DNA of 64,000 bases, taken from NCBI RefSeq assembly GCF_014132355.1, contig NZ_BLZO01000091.1, positions 124,001 to 188,000 of the forward strand. The letters are read 5' to 3'. The notes beneath the pieces are model-generated. The model saw only the letters and a list, made by a program, of their open reading frames with translations, did no database searches and was not told the DNA's origin. Position numbers and translations under genes: made by a program. Shown piece after piece: positions 17,602 to 26,660 of this stretch. Numbering within the stretch: the first letter of the stretch is position 1; each line of letters opens with the position of its first letter. Origin of the DNA: Okeania sp. KiyG1 (GTDB lineage Bacteria; Cyanobacteriota; Cyanobacteriia; Cyanobacteriales; Microcoleaceae).

Positions 17602-18954
17602 GGCTTTGTTGCATGAAAGTAGCGTTCTTAACATCCATTCCGCAGCTATATCGCTCTGTTTCTATAGAACCCATTTGAAATCTATATAATTATGGTAGTC
17701 AAGTCTTTTCGCGCATCAATTTTGAGGAAAAATCATCAGCAAGGAGTGTTTTTTGTATTATTTATCCCCACATCTTCCCTTTTCCCTCCAGTATAGCTGT
17801 CTCCTCGCTAAAAAAACGCGCATATTTATGAAGATACGCTTAGGGGTTCTATAGATTGATAATCAATTTAACTATTGTCCAATAGTTATGACTCTGCTGA
17901 GATAACGATCGCTATATTTGGCGATGATTAATAATCAATTTAACTATTGTCCAATAGTTATGACTCTGCTGAGATAACGATCGCTATATTTGGCGATGAT
18001 TAATAATCAATTTAACTATTGTCCAATAGTTATGACTCTGCTGAGATAACGATCGCTATATTTGGCGATGATTAATAATCAATTTAACTATTGTCCAATA
18101 GTTATGACTCTGCTGAGATAACGATCGCTATATTTGGCGATGATTAATAATCAATTTAACTATTGTCCAATAGTTATGACTCTGCTGAGAAAGCGATCGC
18201 TATATTTGGCGATGATTAATAATCAATTTAACTATTGTCCAATAGTTATGACTCTGCTGAGAAAGCGATCGCTGTATTTGGCGATGATTAATATTCTATT
18301 TAACTATTGTCCAATAGTTATGACTCTGCTGAGAAAGCGATCGCTATATTTGGCAATGATTAATATTCTATTTAACTATTGTCCAATAGTTATTGCTCTG
18401 CACTGGCAAGCGATCGCTATATTTGGCAATGATTAATAATCAATTTAACTATTGTCCAATAGTTATGACTCTGCTGAGAAAGCGATCGCTATATTTGGCA
18501 ATGATTAATATTCTATTTAACTATTGTCCAATAGTTATGACTCTGCTGAGAAAGCGATCGCTATATTTGGCAATGATTAATATTCTATTTAACTATTGTC
18601 CAATAGTTATGACTCTGCTGAGAAAGCGATCGCTGTGTTTTTTGATGATTAATATTCTATTTAACTATTGTCCAATAGTTATGACTCTGCAGTGCCAAGC
18701 GTTGGCGGAGGATGGTGGCGGCAACTATATCGCTGTGTTTAGCGATGATTAATATCCTATTTAACTATTGTCCAATAGTTATGACTCTGCTGATTAAACA
18801 TCAAAGCTTTTACAGGTAAAAGTTTCAGCCTTTTTCACCTCAAACATTGATCGTCAATTTAACTATTGGACAATAGTTACAGCAGTTTCCGCGCATTATG
18901 AAGTACATATGCACAAGCAAGTGCGGCAGCTATATACTTTCATGCAACAAAGCC
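17602..18954. mobile_element. TIR-bounded element without transposase, carrying the 72-bp repeat array
   Basis: A perfect 20-bp terminal inverted repeat, GGCTTTGTTGCATGAAAGTA, lies at 17602-17621 and, inverted, at 18935-18954. The sequence resembles insertion-sequence ends of the IS5/IS6 kind. The 1353 bp between hold no transposase-like frame, only about 250 bp of left-end sequence, the 72-bp array and about 150 bp of right-end sequence. Motifs resembling CGCGCAT(AT)TTATGAAG occur near both inner edges. I found no convincing target-site duplication. Confidence 0.7.
17851..18790. repeat. 72-bp tandem repeat array (13 units) with an 18-bp palindrome in each
   Basis: The palindrome AACTATTGTCCAATAGTT starts at 17870, 17942, 18014, 18086, 18158, 18230, 18302, 18374, 18447, 18519, 18591, 18663 and 18763. 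A diverged lone copy with GGA in the centre lies at 18861. Units also carry ATGACTCTGCTGA and GATCGCTATATTTGGC. The first units have ACGATCGC and later ones the HIP1 octamer GCGATCGC. One unit is 73 bp and one has a 28-bp insertion. Because 72 is a multiple of three, long open frames read through it; they have no start or coding character of their own. Confidence 0.92.
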
Positions 18955-18987
18955 TTCAACAATTAATAATGAATAATGAATAATGAA

Positions 18988-19138
18988 TAATTACCTCTCC
19001 TTGAAAGAAGAGGATTGACAAAGAGATGAAAATTTTTCTTCTCTTGGTCGATTGGATATGGCGCAGGTTTCCTCGCCATCCCATCCTAACGGACTGCTCC
19101 GCAAACGACCGCTTATTATCCCCTTAAAAGGGGAGGCG
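18988..19138 (-). repeat. Interspersed GCCTCCCC/AGGTAATTA repeat, copy E
   Basis: The copy is reversed, from TAATTACCTCTCCTTGAAAG to CCCCTTAAAAGGGGAGGCGC. It begins about 35 bases right of the TIR element, and a GATAACT heptamer array (about 19228-19260) follows, just before the DUF4058 gene. Confidence 0.7.
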
Positions 19139-19268
19139 CATACCCACAATTTTTCGGTAAAATATTATAATCATATTGATCGAGAGAAAAGAAGATTCCA
19201 TATTTCAAGCCTCCTTATACCACGAGGTACTGATAACTGATAACTGATAACTGATAACTGAAATCACC

Positions 19269-20057
19269 ATGCCATCACCCTTTCCTGGAGTAAATCCTTA
19301 TTTAGAAAATTCAGCCTATTGGTCAAGTATACATCACTGGCTAATTACTGAAATTGCTCGATTATTAAACCAAAAATTAGCGCCTAAATATGTTGTTGCG
19401 GTAGAAGTGCGAATCTATGAAACCAGTGGAGAAAAATCTACACTTATTGGTATTCCTGACAATATAATCGCCAAAAGTTATGAAAATACTATCAAATCTC
19501 CTGAGTCTAATGTAGTCGTTGCAACCTCTTCTATTCAACCTTTAACCATCGAACTTTCTCTTCCAGAAACAATTAAACAAGGATATTTAGAAGTTAGGAG
19601 AGTTGGCACGGGAGAAGTTATTACGGTCATTGAAATTATTTCACCTATCAATAAAAATCCAGGAGAAGGTAGGAGAAAATACGAAAAAAAACGCCTGGAT
19701 ATTTTAAATAGCTATACAAATTTTGTAGAAATAGATTTGCTACGTCAAGGTAATTCAATGATTACTTTAAATCAGAAGATAAACCATGACTATTGCATTT
19801 TAGTTAGTCCTAATCATCAACGTCCTCAAGCATATCTCTATGCTTTTAAGATTCAAGATATGATTCCTATTTTTACTTTGCCTCTACTTCCAGAAGATGC
19901 AGAAGTTACTGTAGATTTACAAAGTATTTTACATCAAGTTTATGACCAAGGACGGTATGATTTAATAATTGACTATCAACAAAAAATAGTTCCTGCTTTA
20001 TCAAAAAATAATGCAACTTGGGCAGAAAACATTCTGAAAAAACAAGGATTAAGATAA
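19269..20057 (+). CDS. DUF4058 family protein
   Basis: The start MPSPFPGVNPYLE and the following W..H are diagnostic of DUF4058, a family almost confined to cyanobacteria and planctomycetes. Other typical parts are the strand block YLEVRRVGTGEVITVIEIISP followed by NK..GEGR..Y..KR..IL, which places acidic and basic residues as in PD-(D/E)XK nuclease-like folds. The tail contains the conserved YDLIIDY. At 262 residues it is of normal length. No partner gene is adjacent. A GATAACT array ends 10 bases before the ATG, so the ribosome site is poor. The function of the family is not established. Confidence 0.88.
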   Translation: MPSPFPGVNPYLENSAYWSSIHHWLITEIARLLNQKLAPKYVVAVEVRIYETSGEKSTLIGIPDNIIAKSYENTIKSPESNVVVATSSIQPLTIELSLPETIKQGYLEVRRVGTGEVITVIEIISPINKNPGEGRRKYEKKRLDILNSYTNFVEIDLLRQGNSMITLNQKINHDYCILVSPNHQRPQAYLYAFKIQDMIPIFTLPLLPEDAEVTVDLQSILHQVYDQGRYDLIIDYQQKIVPALSKNNATWAENILKKQGLR

Positions 20058-20086
20058 ATTTGTACTAATGGTAATTAGACAAAGAG

Positions 20087-20362
20087 TAGGGGCGAATGGC
20101 ATTTGCGTTCCGCAAAGCTCCGAATTGCGCCCTTATAGGGTTTTGGTTATGACGATGTGGTTCATAAATCTGAAAAGCTCTGTAATGGTAACTAGACAAT
20201 TAGAGCATATTTACAGTAGTTTTGATTTCAGTAGACCACAGTAGGGGCGTTAACGATAGTTATGCGAAGCAAATGGCATTTGCGTTCCGCAAAGCTCCGA
20301 ATTGCGCCCTTATAGGGTTTTGGTTATGACGATGTGGTTCATAAATCTGAAAAGCCTTGTAA
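20087..20362. repeat. Two copies of a ~100-bp repeat (GCGCCCTTATAGGGTTTTGG block)
   Basis: The block from GGCATTTGCGTTCCGCAAAG to CATAAATCTGAAAAG occurs at about 20095-20176 and again at about 20275-20353. The second copy has a different left edge. Both carry CGCCCTTATAGGGTTTTGG. I see no coding frame. Confidence 0.7.
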
Positions 20363-20402
20363 AACTGAAGCGATCGCTTATTTCAAGATGTCTTAAATTA
20401 TT

Positions 20403-20682
20403 CAGGACTTACGCAAACTCTTGGACAATACGCTACCTCTAGAGGGCAAATGCCATTTGCCCCTACAAGATATGGTGGTTCTGTGTAAGTCCTGTTATTA
20501 AAATTTCAGTTCATTTGGACAATACGCTACCTCTAGAGGGCAAATACCATTTGCCCCTACAAGATATGGTGGTTCTGTGTAAGTCCTGTTATTAAAATTT
20601 CAGTTCATTTGGACAATACGCTACCTCTAGAGGGCAAATGCCATTTGCCCCTACAAGATATGGTGCTTCTGCGTAAGTCCTG
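20403..20682. mobile_element. MITE-like element with internal 94-bp triplication
   Basis: The outer ends are a perfect 13-bp inverted repeat, CAGGACTTACGCA (20403-20415) and TGCGTAAGTCCTG (20670-20682). Inside, GGACAATACGC recurs at 20423, 20517 and 20611, a 94-bp period, and each unit contains the hairpin GGGCAAATGCCATTTGCCC (one copy varied). The parent element would have been about 92 bp. Confidence 0.8.
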
Positions 20683-20683
20683 T

Positions 20684-20769
20684 TCCAGTAGGGCGTATTA
20701 ATGAAATGTAATGCACCGCCTATCCTTAATATTTCGCTCAGTTACGCTCCGCTAACACACCCTACTGGA
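20684..20769. mobile_element. Small inverted-repeat element (TCCAGTAGGG family)
   Basis: TCCAGTAGGGCGT at the left faces ACACACCCTACTGGA at the right over 86 bp. A related element lies at about 55256-55338, and single hairpins of the GTAGGGTGCGTTA type occur in the 48-bp array at 33496. It is non-coding. Confidence 0.65.
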
Positions 20770-20805
20770 CTTCTCCCCCCTTTGAAAGGGGGGTAGGGGG
20801 GGATA

Positions 20806-23800
20806 CTACCCTCTGATAACAAAGTCTTCAACTTCAAGCAATGCTCCATTACTCAAAGTCGCAAACCGACCACCATTACCAAAACCATTAGCGCTACCAT
20901 TAGGATTATAGAACAACCCACCATTATTACTGTTGTAAACAATTACAGCATCAGAAGTTGCAGCACCACCTGTAATAACAGCAAAATCTGTTGCGATACT
21001 GTTAATAGCAGTAAATGTAGTTCGATCCAAAAGAATTTTATCTTGACCAACAACAAAATCAGTAATTTCATCCACACCAATATCATCAGCATCAAATTCC
21101 TGATTCGTCGCAAAGATAAAACGGTCAATACTAGCACCACCAGATAGAGTGTCGTTTCCACTTCCACCGTTGAGGCGATCGCGACCTATACCACCATTCA
21201 TTTCATCGTTGCCATCCCCACCAAAGAGAAAGTCAAAACCAGGACGACCTTCTAAAACATCATCCCCATCTTGACCATAGAGGAAGTCATTACCACCACT
21301 GCCAATAATTTCGTCATCTCCACCACGACCAACGAGAGTGTCATTTCCTGCCAGACCTGTAATGGTATCATTTCCAAAGTTGCCTCGTTGAGTGTCATTT
21401 TCAGGAGTACCAATAATTTCTTGAGGAGTTGCATCAACAATAGTGACTTGAGCAACTTGATTTTCTGTATCAACAAGATAGTCTTCTGTTGCTACCAATT
21501 CAATCGTTGTGGTTTCATCATCCTCTACTTCATCATCCGGAATAGTTGTCCAGGTAACAGTTGCGGTAGTTGCTCCTTCCTCAATGGTAATAGCGGAACG
21601 TGCGAGTTCATCCCCTACTGGTTCGAGTTCTTCTAGGTTAGAAGCATTAGTTAACTCAGGAGGAAAGTCAATATCGCCAAAAGCATCATCAGTATCTGTT
21701 TCTGACCAAACTACCCGTAAACCTCCTTCTGGAGCAGCTTCACTTAAATTGAAAGTTAGGCTGTATTGACCTCCATTTTCACTAACAGTTTCCGGTTCAA
21801 CGTTAATACTTACTGTCGGGATATTGACAGTTATTTGCCGAGGGTTATAACTGAAAGGGTCAATTTCTAGAGGTTCTTCAAAAGCATTAGCAACATTTTC
21901 CCAGGGGATAAATTTAAAGTTGGTATTGAAGTTTTGAATTTCTCCATCTTCTGGGTCTTGTAGAACTACTTCTGGTTCATTTGCACCGTCTTGAACTACC
22001 AATAAACCGTTGGGGAAATTGTTACCTAAAGGTACGTTAATTACATCAGCACCATCAGATTCTTCTGCTCCATCAATATTGGCAAAATCTCCTATAAAGA
22101 AGTTACCAATATATTCGTTATTACCTTGGCGATCGTAAACAGCAAAAGTATTATCTCCCTGACTAGAAGCTAATAAATAACCATTACTATTATCCGCATA
22201 ATAAATAGTTAAACCTTCTACATCTGCTTGAATATTTTCACCAATTTCATCAACTATAGTTCCGTCTGTACTACCATCAACTTCTGCATCAAATCTCCAG
22301 ATACCGAAGTTTTCTTGACCAACATAAAGAACTCCTGATTCTCGGTCTACAACCATTCCTTCTACTTGAGCATCATCAAGTTCTCCACCATCTGGAATAG
22401 GTACAGTTAGACGACGAACTTCTGTGGCACTGACTGTTCCATTTTCGTTAGTTGTTAACTCTAATTGAGCAATTTGGTCGCCATCTGCCTGACTAATATA
22501 AGCGTAAGTTGCTCCAGTATTAGGATTAGTATAAGTTGCTAATCCATAAGCAGTTTGTTCCCCATCATCTATGCCAAAAATTGAAGTTGCGGGGTTGCTA
22601 AGTTCGGCAGCAGTAATGTTAGTAAGTTGACGAGTTTGAGGGTCAATACTCCAAATTGCTAAAGTATCATTTGCCCGGTCAGTTGCTACTGCTAAATCTA
22701 CTGTTTCATCTCCTATTTGGAAGTTATAAACAATATCGACATTATTGAAACGAATATCCCCAGGAGTATCAGGAGAAATTTCTTGTAAAACTTCACCGTC
22801 TAAGTCGTAAACTGCTAAACCAGCGTCTTTTAATGTACTAATAACTAAACTTTGGTTTGGGTTATTAGGATGAACATAAATTGCTGGATCATCTGAATCA
22901 ATACCTGTTTCAATTCTGTTCGTATCTGGAGTTTCAACAGTAGGATAAACAACAGGAATACTATCAATATCTAGGGAGAAACCTAAGAATTGAGTAACTT
23001 GAGGTTCACCAAAGTTATTATCACTAACTACCACTAAAGATTGAGACCCATCTGGCAAAACAGGTCCGAATGTCATCCCTTCATCGTTATCTAAAGTAAT
23101 GCCTAATTCTGCAAAATCTAGTAATAATCGTTTTTCTGCAACAGCATCAACATCAAATAATCCTCCATCGGGGTCATCTGGATTAATTAAACTATCAAAA
23201 TCTTGGATATTTGTTGTATTTTGTAACTGAACTTCGTAGAGACGAATATTATTACCAACTCCAACAGAAAAAGACCTTTCTAAAGCCAGTAAAGTGTCAC
23301 TATTATCTAGAGCGAGTAATTCAACTAAACCATTAACAGCAAAATCATCTGCTGGTACTGGAGCATCAGAAATAGGGTCAACAATATAGAGAAACTCTTT
23401 AACAGCTTCCCCAGTTTCTAAATCGTATTTAATAATCCGAGAAGTACCCTCATTTTCCAGAGTAGAAATTTCACCATCTTGCACTAAAGCATCTTCGGTT
23501 GCTGTGTAGATATAACGTTGATTAGGAGTAATTGTTAAACTCTCAAAAGCCAGATTATTTCTGACACCTTGAGTACCCTCATCATTAGGTAAAAACTTAT
23601 CTGGAATTGTCAACTCATTTAATTGTTCTCCTGTGAGAGAAAATTCATTAACAAATGGGTCGATACCCTCATTAACATTTCCTTCCGAAGATATGAATAA
23701 ATTCTCACCATTAAAAACAATTCCTTCTGGGTCAACTCCATTTTGTGGAAAAGCTACTCCATCACCATTTAATAGAGTAGTAAAATCTGTAAATTCAACA

Positions 23801-25173
23801 TCTCCATCATCAAGAGTACCATCACTTAAATCAATATCAACAGTGTAAAAGCGGGCATCATTAAATTCACTCCGGTCATCAGAAACAGCATAATAAATTC
23901 CTGAATTTCTGTCGTAACTAATACCAGAAATACCGCCTACTTCTGTCTCTTCAAAAGTAAATCCAGTCTCAAATTCTACATCACCAATAAATTCAATATT
24001 AGTGACAGTTTTACGATTTTCATTAGTAACATCTGCCCAAACTAAACGATGGTCTGAACTAGGAAAAGGAAAGTCTCCCACTAATGGAAATAAATCATCA
24101 TTTTCCTCCGGCCAAAAAACAGCAGCATCAACTATTTCTTGGTCTATTGAAGGCAAAACATAATCAACTCGTAAATTTCCAGCAGAACCTTCTGCATCAT
24201 TAAAATCTGCCGTATCAAAAGCAGGGTTTCCTGAGTGATTTGCACTTTCTCCACCTTGACGGTTTGTAGCATCAACTCCCCCTTCACTATCAGGAGTTAT
24301 TGAAGTATTCACCAGCGGATTTTCTAATAATTGATTAATGGCATTATTGAAACTATCTCCATCAACTGGGTCAGCATTTTGGTCTCCCATAATCACAAAA
24401 GAATTACCAGGATTTAAACCACCAAAATTACCTGCATCATCATAAATATAATCTCCTTCTCCAGGAGTAACATAATCTGCCCAAAACCGAATTTCATCGT
24501 GATTTGTTAGACCATTTCTATCTTCCTCCCCATCAAAAACTGGTGGAGTAGGATGACTAACTAAAACATGAACTATTTCCCCATTCACATTTATCGGCAC
24601 ATCCCAATGACTCTTAGAAGAAAGACGAAATACTTCTAATTCTTCCTCCGAATACCAATCATTAGGTTCAGGTGTATCAAGATTATCTGGTAATAATGCT
24701 CCTGGCATATCTTTCCAGAGAAAATTTTGAAAAGTTCTTACTTCCTCTTCAACAATAGGATATTTTGAATATAAAACCATTCCGAATTGACCGGGAAAAT
24801 TACCAAAACCAAAAGCATCATTCCCATAACCATTTTCACCTGATGTTGTGACTATTTCCTCATTATTATCTAGGTCAAAACCAGAAGAAATACCTGTATT
24901 AGAAGGAGCAAAATATACGAAAGGATATTCTACAGGGTCTACCCCACTTTGACTGATTCCTAAATAGTTTTCTTGAAATAATTCGGCAGCTTCTCCTTGC
25001 TCATCAAAGTCAAATTCATTAACTAATAAAACATCAGGATTTACTCTTTGAATAATTTCTGCTACTGTCTGTGCTTGCTGGTTTTGTTGTGTAGAAAGGT
25101 CTGTGATTAATTGACCTTCTTCGCCACGGTTTAGAGATGCGTTGAAGCTAGCAAAGCGGATTGGATTTGGCAT
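20806..25173 (-). CDS. Secreted EEP phosphatase / phytase-like / beta-propeller phytase fusion with RTX tail
   Basis: This 1455-residue protein probably releases phosphate from organic esters outside the cell. Residues about 1-380 form an endonuclease/exonuclease/phosphatase domain, with FASFN at the start, VNEFDFDE, GDQNADP and the terminal SSDHRLVWAD. Residues about 390-735 match the phytase-like (esterase-like) propeller, with ETEVGGISGISYDRNSGIYY and NDEGMTFGP. Residues about 750-1095 match a beta-propeller phytase (ETG.DSDDPAIYVHP..P..S.VI.T.K..GL.VYDLDG). A Calx-beta-like domain follows (about 1112-1245), then RTX nonapeptides and a C-terminal tail nearly identical to the protease at 9967. 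No signal peptide is seen, consistent with type I export. A PHO-box-like site lies upstream (25233-25262). Domain names are by motif. The combination is unusual. Confidence 0.87.
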   Translation of the reverse strand: MPNPIRFASFNASLNRGEEGQLITDLSTQQNQQAQTVAEIIQRVNPDVLLVNEFDFDEQGEAAELFQENYLGISQSGVDPVEYPFVYFAPSNTGISSGFDLDNNEEIVTTSGENGYGNDAFGFGNFPGQFGMVLYSKYPIVEEEVRTFQNFLWKDMPGALLPDNLDTPEPNDWYSEEELEVFRLSSKSHWDVPINVNGEIVHVLVSHPTPPVFDGEEDRNGLTNHDEIRFWADYVTPGEGDYIYDDAGNFGGLNPGNSFVIMGDQNADPVDGDSFNNAINQLLENPLVNTSITPDSEGGVDATNRQGGESANHSGNPAFDTADFNDAEGSAGNLRVDYVLPSIDQEIVDAAVFWPEENDDLFPLVGDFPFPSSDHRLVWADVTNENRKTVTNIEFIGDVEFETGFTFEETEVGGISGISYDRNSGIYYAVSDDRSEFNDARFYTVDIDLSDGTLDDGDVEFTDFTTLLNGDGVAFPQNGVDPEGIVFNGENLFISSEGNVNEGIDPFVNEFSLTGEQLNELTIPDKFLPNDEGTQGVRNNLAFESLTITPNQRYIYTATEDALVQDGEISTLENEGTSRIIKYDLETGEAVKEFLYIVDPISDAPVPADDFAVNGLVELLALDNSDTLLALERSFSVGVGNNIRLYEVQLQNTTNIQDFDSLINPDDPDGGLFDVDAVAEKRLLLDFAELGITLDNDEGMTFGPVLPDGSQSLVVVSDNNFGEPQVTQFLGFSLDIDSIPVVYPTVETPDTNRIETGIDSDDPAIYVHPNNPNQSLVISTLKDAGLAVYDLDGEVLQEISPDTPGDIRFNNVDIVYNFQIGDETVDLAVATDRANDTLAIWSIDPQTRQLTNITAAELSNPATSIFGIDDGEQTAYGLATYTNPNTGATYAYISQADGDQIAQLELTTNENGTVSATEVRRLTVPIPDGGELDDAQVEGMVVDRESGVLYVGQENFGIWRFDAEVDGSTDGTIVDEIGENIQADVEGLTIYYADNSNGYLLASSQGDNTFAVYDRQGNNEYIGNFFIGDFANIDGAEESDGADVINVPLGNNFPNGLLVVQDGANEPEVVLQDPEDGEIQNFNTNFKFIPWENVANAFEEPLEIDPFSYNPRQITVNIPTVSINVEPETVSENGGQYSLTFNLSEAAPEGGLRVVWSETDTDDAFGDIDFPPELTNASNLEELEPVGDELARSAITIEEGATTATVTWTTIPDDEVEDDETTTIELVATEDYLVDTENQVAQVTIVDATPQEIIGTPENDTQRGNFGNDTITGLAGNDTLVGRGGDDEIIGSGGNDFLYGQDGDDVLEGRPGFDFLFGGDGNDEMNGGIGRDRLNGGSGNDTLSGGASIDRFIFATNQEFDADDIGVDEITDFVVGQDKILLDRTTFTAINSIATDFAVITGGAATSDAVIVYNSNNGGLFYNPNGSANGFGNGGRFATLSNGALLEVEDFVIRG

Positions 25174-25232
25174 AAACTAGAAACCCTTGAAATTAATTAT
25201 AGTCATAACCGTACTGGGATTTTATAGGTTCT

Positions 25233-25262
25233 AATTTAAGTTTTGTTTATCTTGAGGTTAAG
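25233..25262 (-). promoter_or_regulatory. Candidate PHO box of the phytase fusion gene
   Basis: Read on the minus strand there are three 8-mers separated by exactly 3 bp: CTTAACCT, GATAAACA and CTTAAATT. The first matches the cyanobacterial PhoB (SphR) consensus PyTTAAPyPy(T/A) fully, the third at 7 of 8, and the middle one weakly. The site ends about 60 bases upstream of the ATG. A TATAAAAT sequence follows about 7 bases after it as a possible -10. It fits a phosphate-starvation gene. Confidence 0.62.
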
Positions 25263-25357
25263 TTTGGTTTATTGGTATAGTCTAAAAAGATTCAAATCTA
25301 GATAGTTGACTGTATTTTTTTATTGTGGTTATTCAATTAGTTATAATAAAATTTTTG

Positions 25358-25531
25358 GTAAGCATTCAGCTATTAGCAGTCAGCTCTCAGCTTTTTAATG
25401 AATAAACCAAGTATTTGCTTAACTTCTACTACATTTTTCAACAAAGAATTGAAGCACAAGAAAAATGAGCCTAAATTGTTCACTATAAGGTAATAAAGCT
25501 GATAGCTGATAGCTGACTGCTGAATGCTTAC
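25358..25531. mobile_element. MITE-like inverted-repeat element (GTAAGCATTCAGC ends)
   Basis: GTAAGCATTCAGC...CAGCTTT at the left faces AAAGCTG...GCTGAATGCTTAC at the right, giving imperfect arms of about 36 bp around a 100-bp centre with no gene. The arms themselves consist of CAGCTAT/CAGCAGT-like 7-bp units, so heptamer repeats and element ends overlap. Confidence 0.65.
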
Positions 25532-26257
25532 AATTTTTGTTTGTAGTTTTGTTCTAACTCCTTATACCAACACGGCACAGAGAATAGGGAATAGGGAATA
25601 GGGAATAGGGAAAGAAAAACAGAAATATTAAAGAGGAAAAAAGGTTGAATTGTTAGAATTTATGGGATTTATATTTTTGGCGTTGCTGAATCAAGGGATG
25701 AATCTTTTTTAAACAGGTAAATTTCATCCTTAATACTTCTTTTTTGTCCCAGCATACAATTCATCCCACAAATATGCAACGCCTCTCCTTCTATTCCTCT
25801 TTCTTCCCTCCTGAGGAGGTCCGACTGACTTCCCCTCCTGGGAGGGGCGAGGGGTGGGTTGACTCCCGAGTAATTAAGGTTAATATCATACACGCTATTC
25901 AACAACGCCATATTTTTTTATTGTAGGAATAAATCACACCCCTAAGATGTAACTACCTTTGCGTGAATTTGGTATTAAATACTTAAATCGTAGGAAAAGA
26001 TTTGGGTTAAAGTTTAATTTGATATAGCAATTCCTATACTGGTAAGGTACAAAATTCGTTTTTTCTCCTGACTTCTAACTGCATTAAAATGAGGTTAATT
26101 AACGGCTTTGTTGATTTACTAATATTTATCTCAACGTTGGTTGAAGACCCGCGCTCTCCCGAAGGGGAGCGTCGGGATGTTTGCGCAGCATTCCGCAGGA
26201 AAAACCAATCAATTTTGCGGCGCATGTCAATAGTGTGTTAGACTTAGAAGTATGGCT
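25532..26257. other. Spacer without a supported gene
   Basis: It contains a GGAATAG heptamer run (about 25582-25612) and a GC-rich CCCCTCCTGGGAGGGGCGAG repeat (about 25832) that recurs near 27568 and 61065. A second repeat-like block with CCCGCGCTCTCCCGAAGGGG lies at about 26147. Short frames on both strands here cross these repeats and lack coding character. Confidence 0.5.
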
Positions 26258-26405
26258 GCTGGGCTAGCAGTGTCAGTCTGTGAAGCGACCGTAAGACCGA
26301 AAAGAGGCTCGACCTTGGAGGCTGGTGCATTGAAGCAGAAAGATCTAATCAGCGATGGTTAGGAATCCCGCGCTGTCTCGTAGAGCAGCGTCGGGAGGAT
26401 GTCAA
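26258..26405 (+). ncRNA. Relic of an IS605/IS607-type TnpB element right end (candidate omega-RNA region)
   Basis: The stretch from CTGCTGGGCTAGCAGTGTCA through AAGAGGCTCGACCTTGGAGG, ATTGAAGCAGAAAG, GATGGTTAGGAATCCCGCGC to GTCGGGAGGATGTCAA resembles the 3' end of cyanobacterial tnpB genes and their structured right end. In that class the guide RNA scaffold overlaps the tnpB terminus. No tnpB frame remains upstream. The family match is from memory of such elements, and only the structured end is visible. Confidence 0.5.
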
Positions 26406-26660
26406 AAACATAAGTTCATATATATTGATACAGCTATACCGATCTAGTTGTATAGATTATGCTAAAATCTAGCAAACAGAGTAGTTTGTGGTGCAAAACC
26501 AGACCACTAAGTAACCGCTATCCTGATAAGTTGCCGCTAGCATGGTTAAGTAATTAAAACTTCTGTTGAGCCGATAACCAAGGCGACGTAAGTAATTCAT
26601 TTGCGTCTACAGGTTTTCTTGTAGACATTGGGAGATACTCCCTCAGCAGGTTAATCTTGC
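26406..26660 (+). other. Unassigned stretch with several hairpins before the GST gene
   Basis: It includes GTCTACAGGTTTTCTTGTAGAC (a 7-bp stem), GGGAG-ATACT-CTCCC and CAGCAGGTTAATCTTGCTG close together at about 26605-26662, plus TAACC...GGTTA pairing at about 26510-26547. The composition differs from the AT-rich spacers. It may be an untranslated leader or a small RNA. I could not match it to a known family. Confidence 0.3.

Noticed and set aside
18134-18752. Repeat proteins read through the 72-bp array
   Set aside because: The 24-residue repeats arise only because 72 is divisible by three. There is no ribosome site, and neighbouring frames are equally open in parts.
17851-18790. 72-bp array as a CRISPR array
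   Set aside because: Units are contiguous and nearly identical along their whole length. There are no variable spacers and no cas genes.
25669-26225. Short frames on both strands between the phytase gene and the GST gene
   Set aside because: They cross GC-rich dispersed repeats, have no ribosome sites and show no recognisable domain.
26406-26660. Group II intron or tmRNA fragment
   Set aside because: I looked for the GTGCGAC start, domain V and the tmRNA ends and found none.
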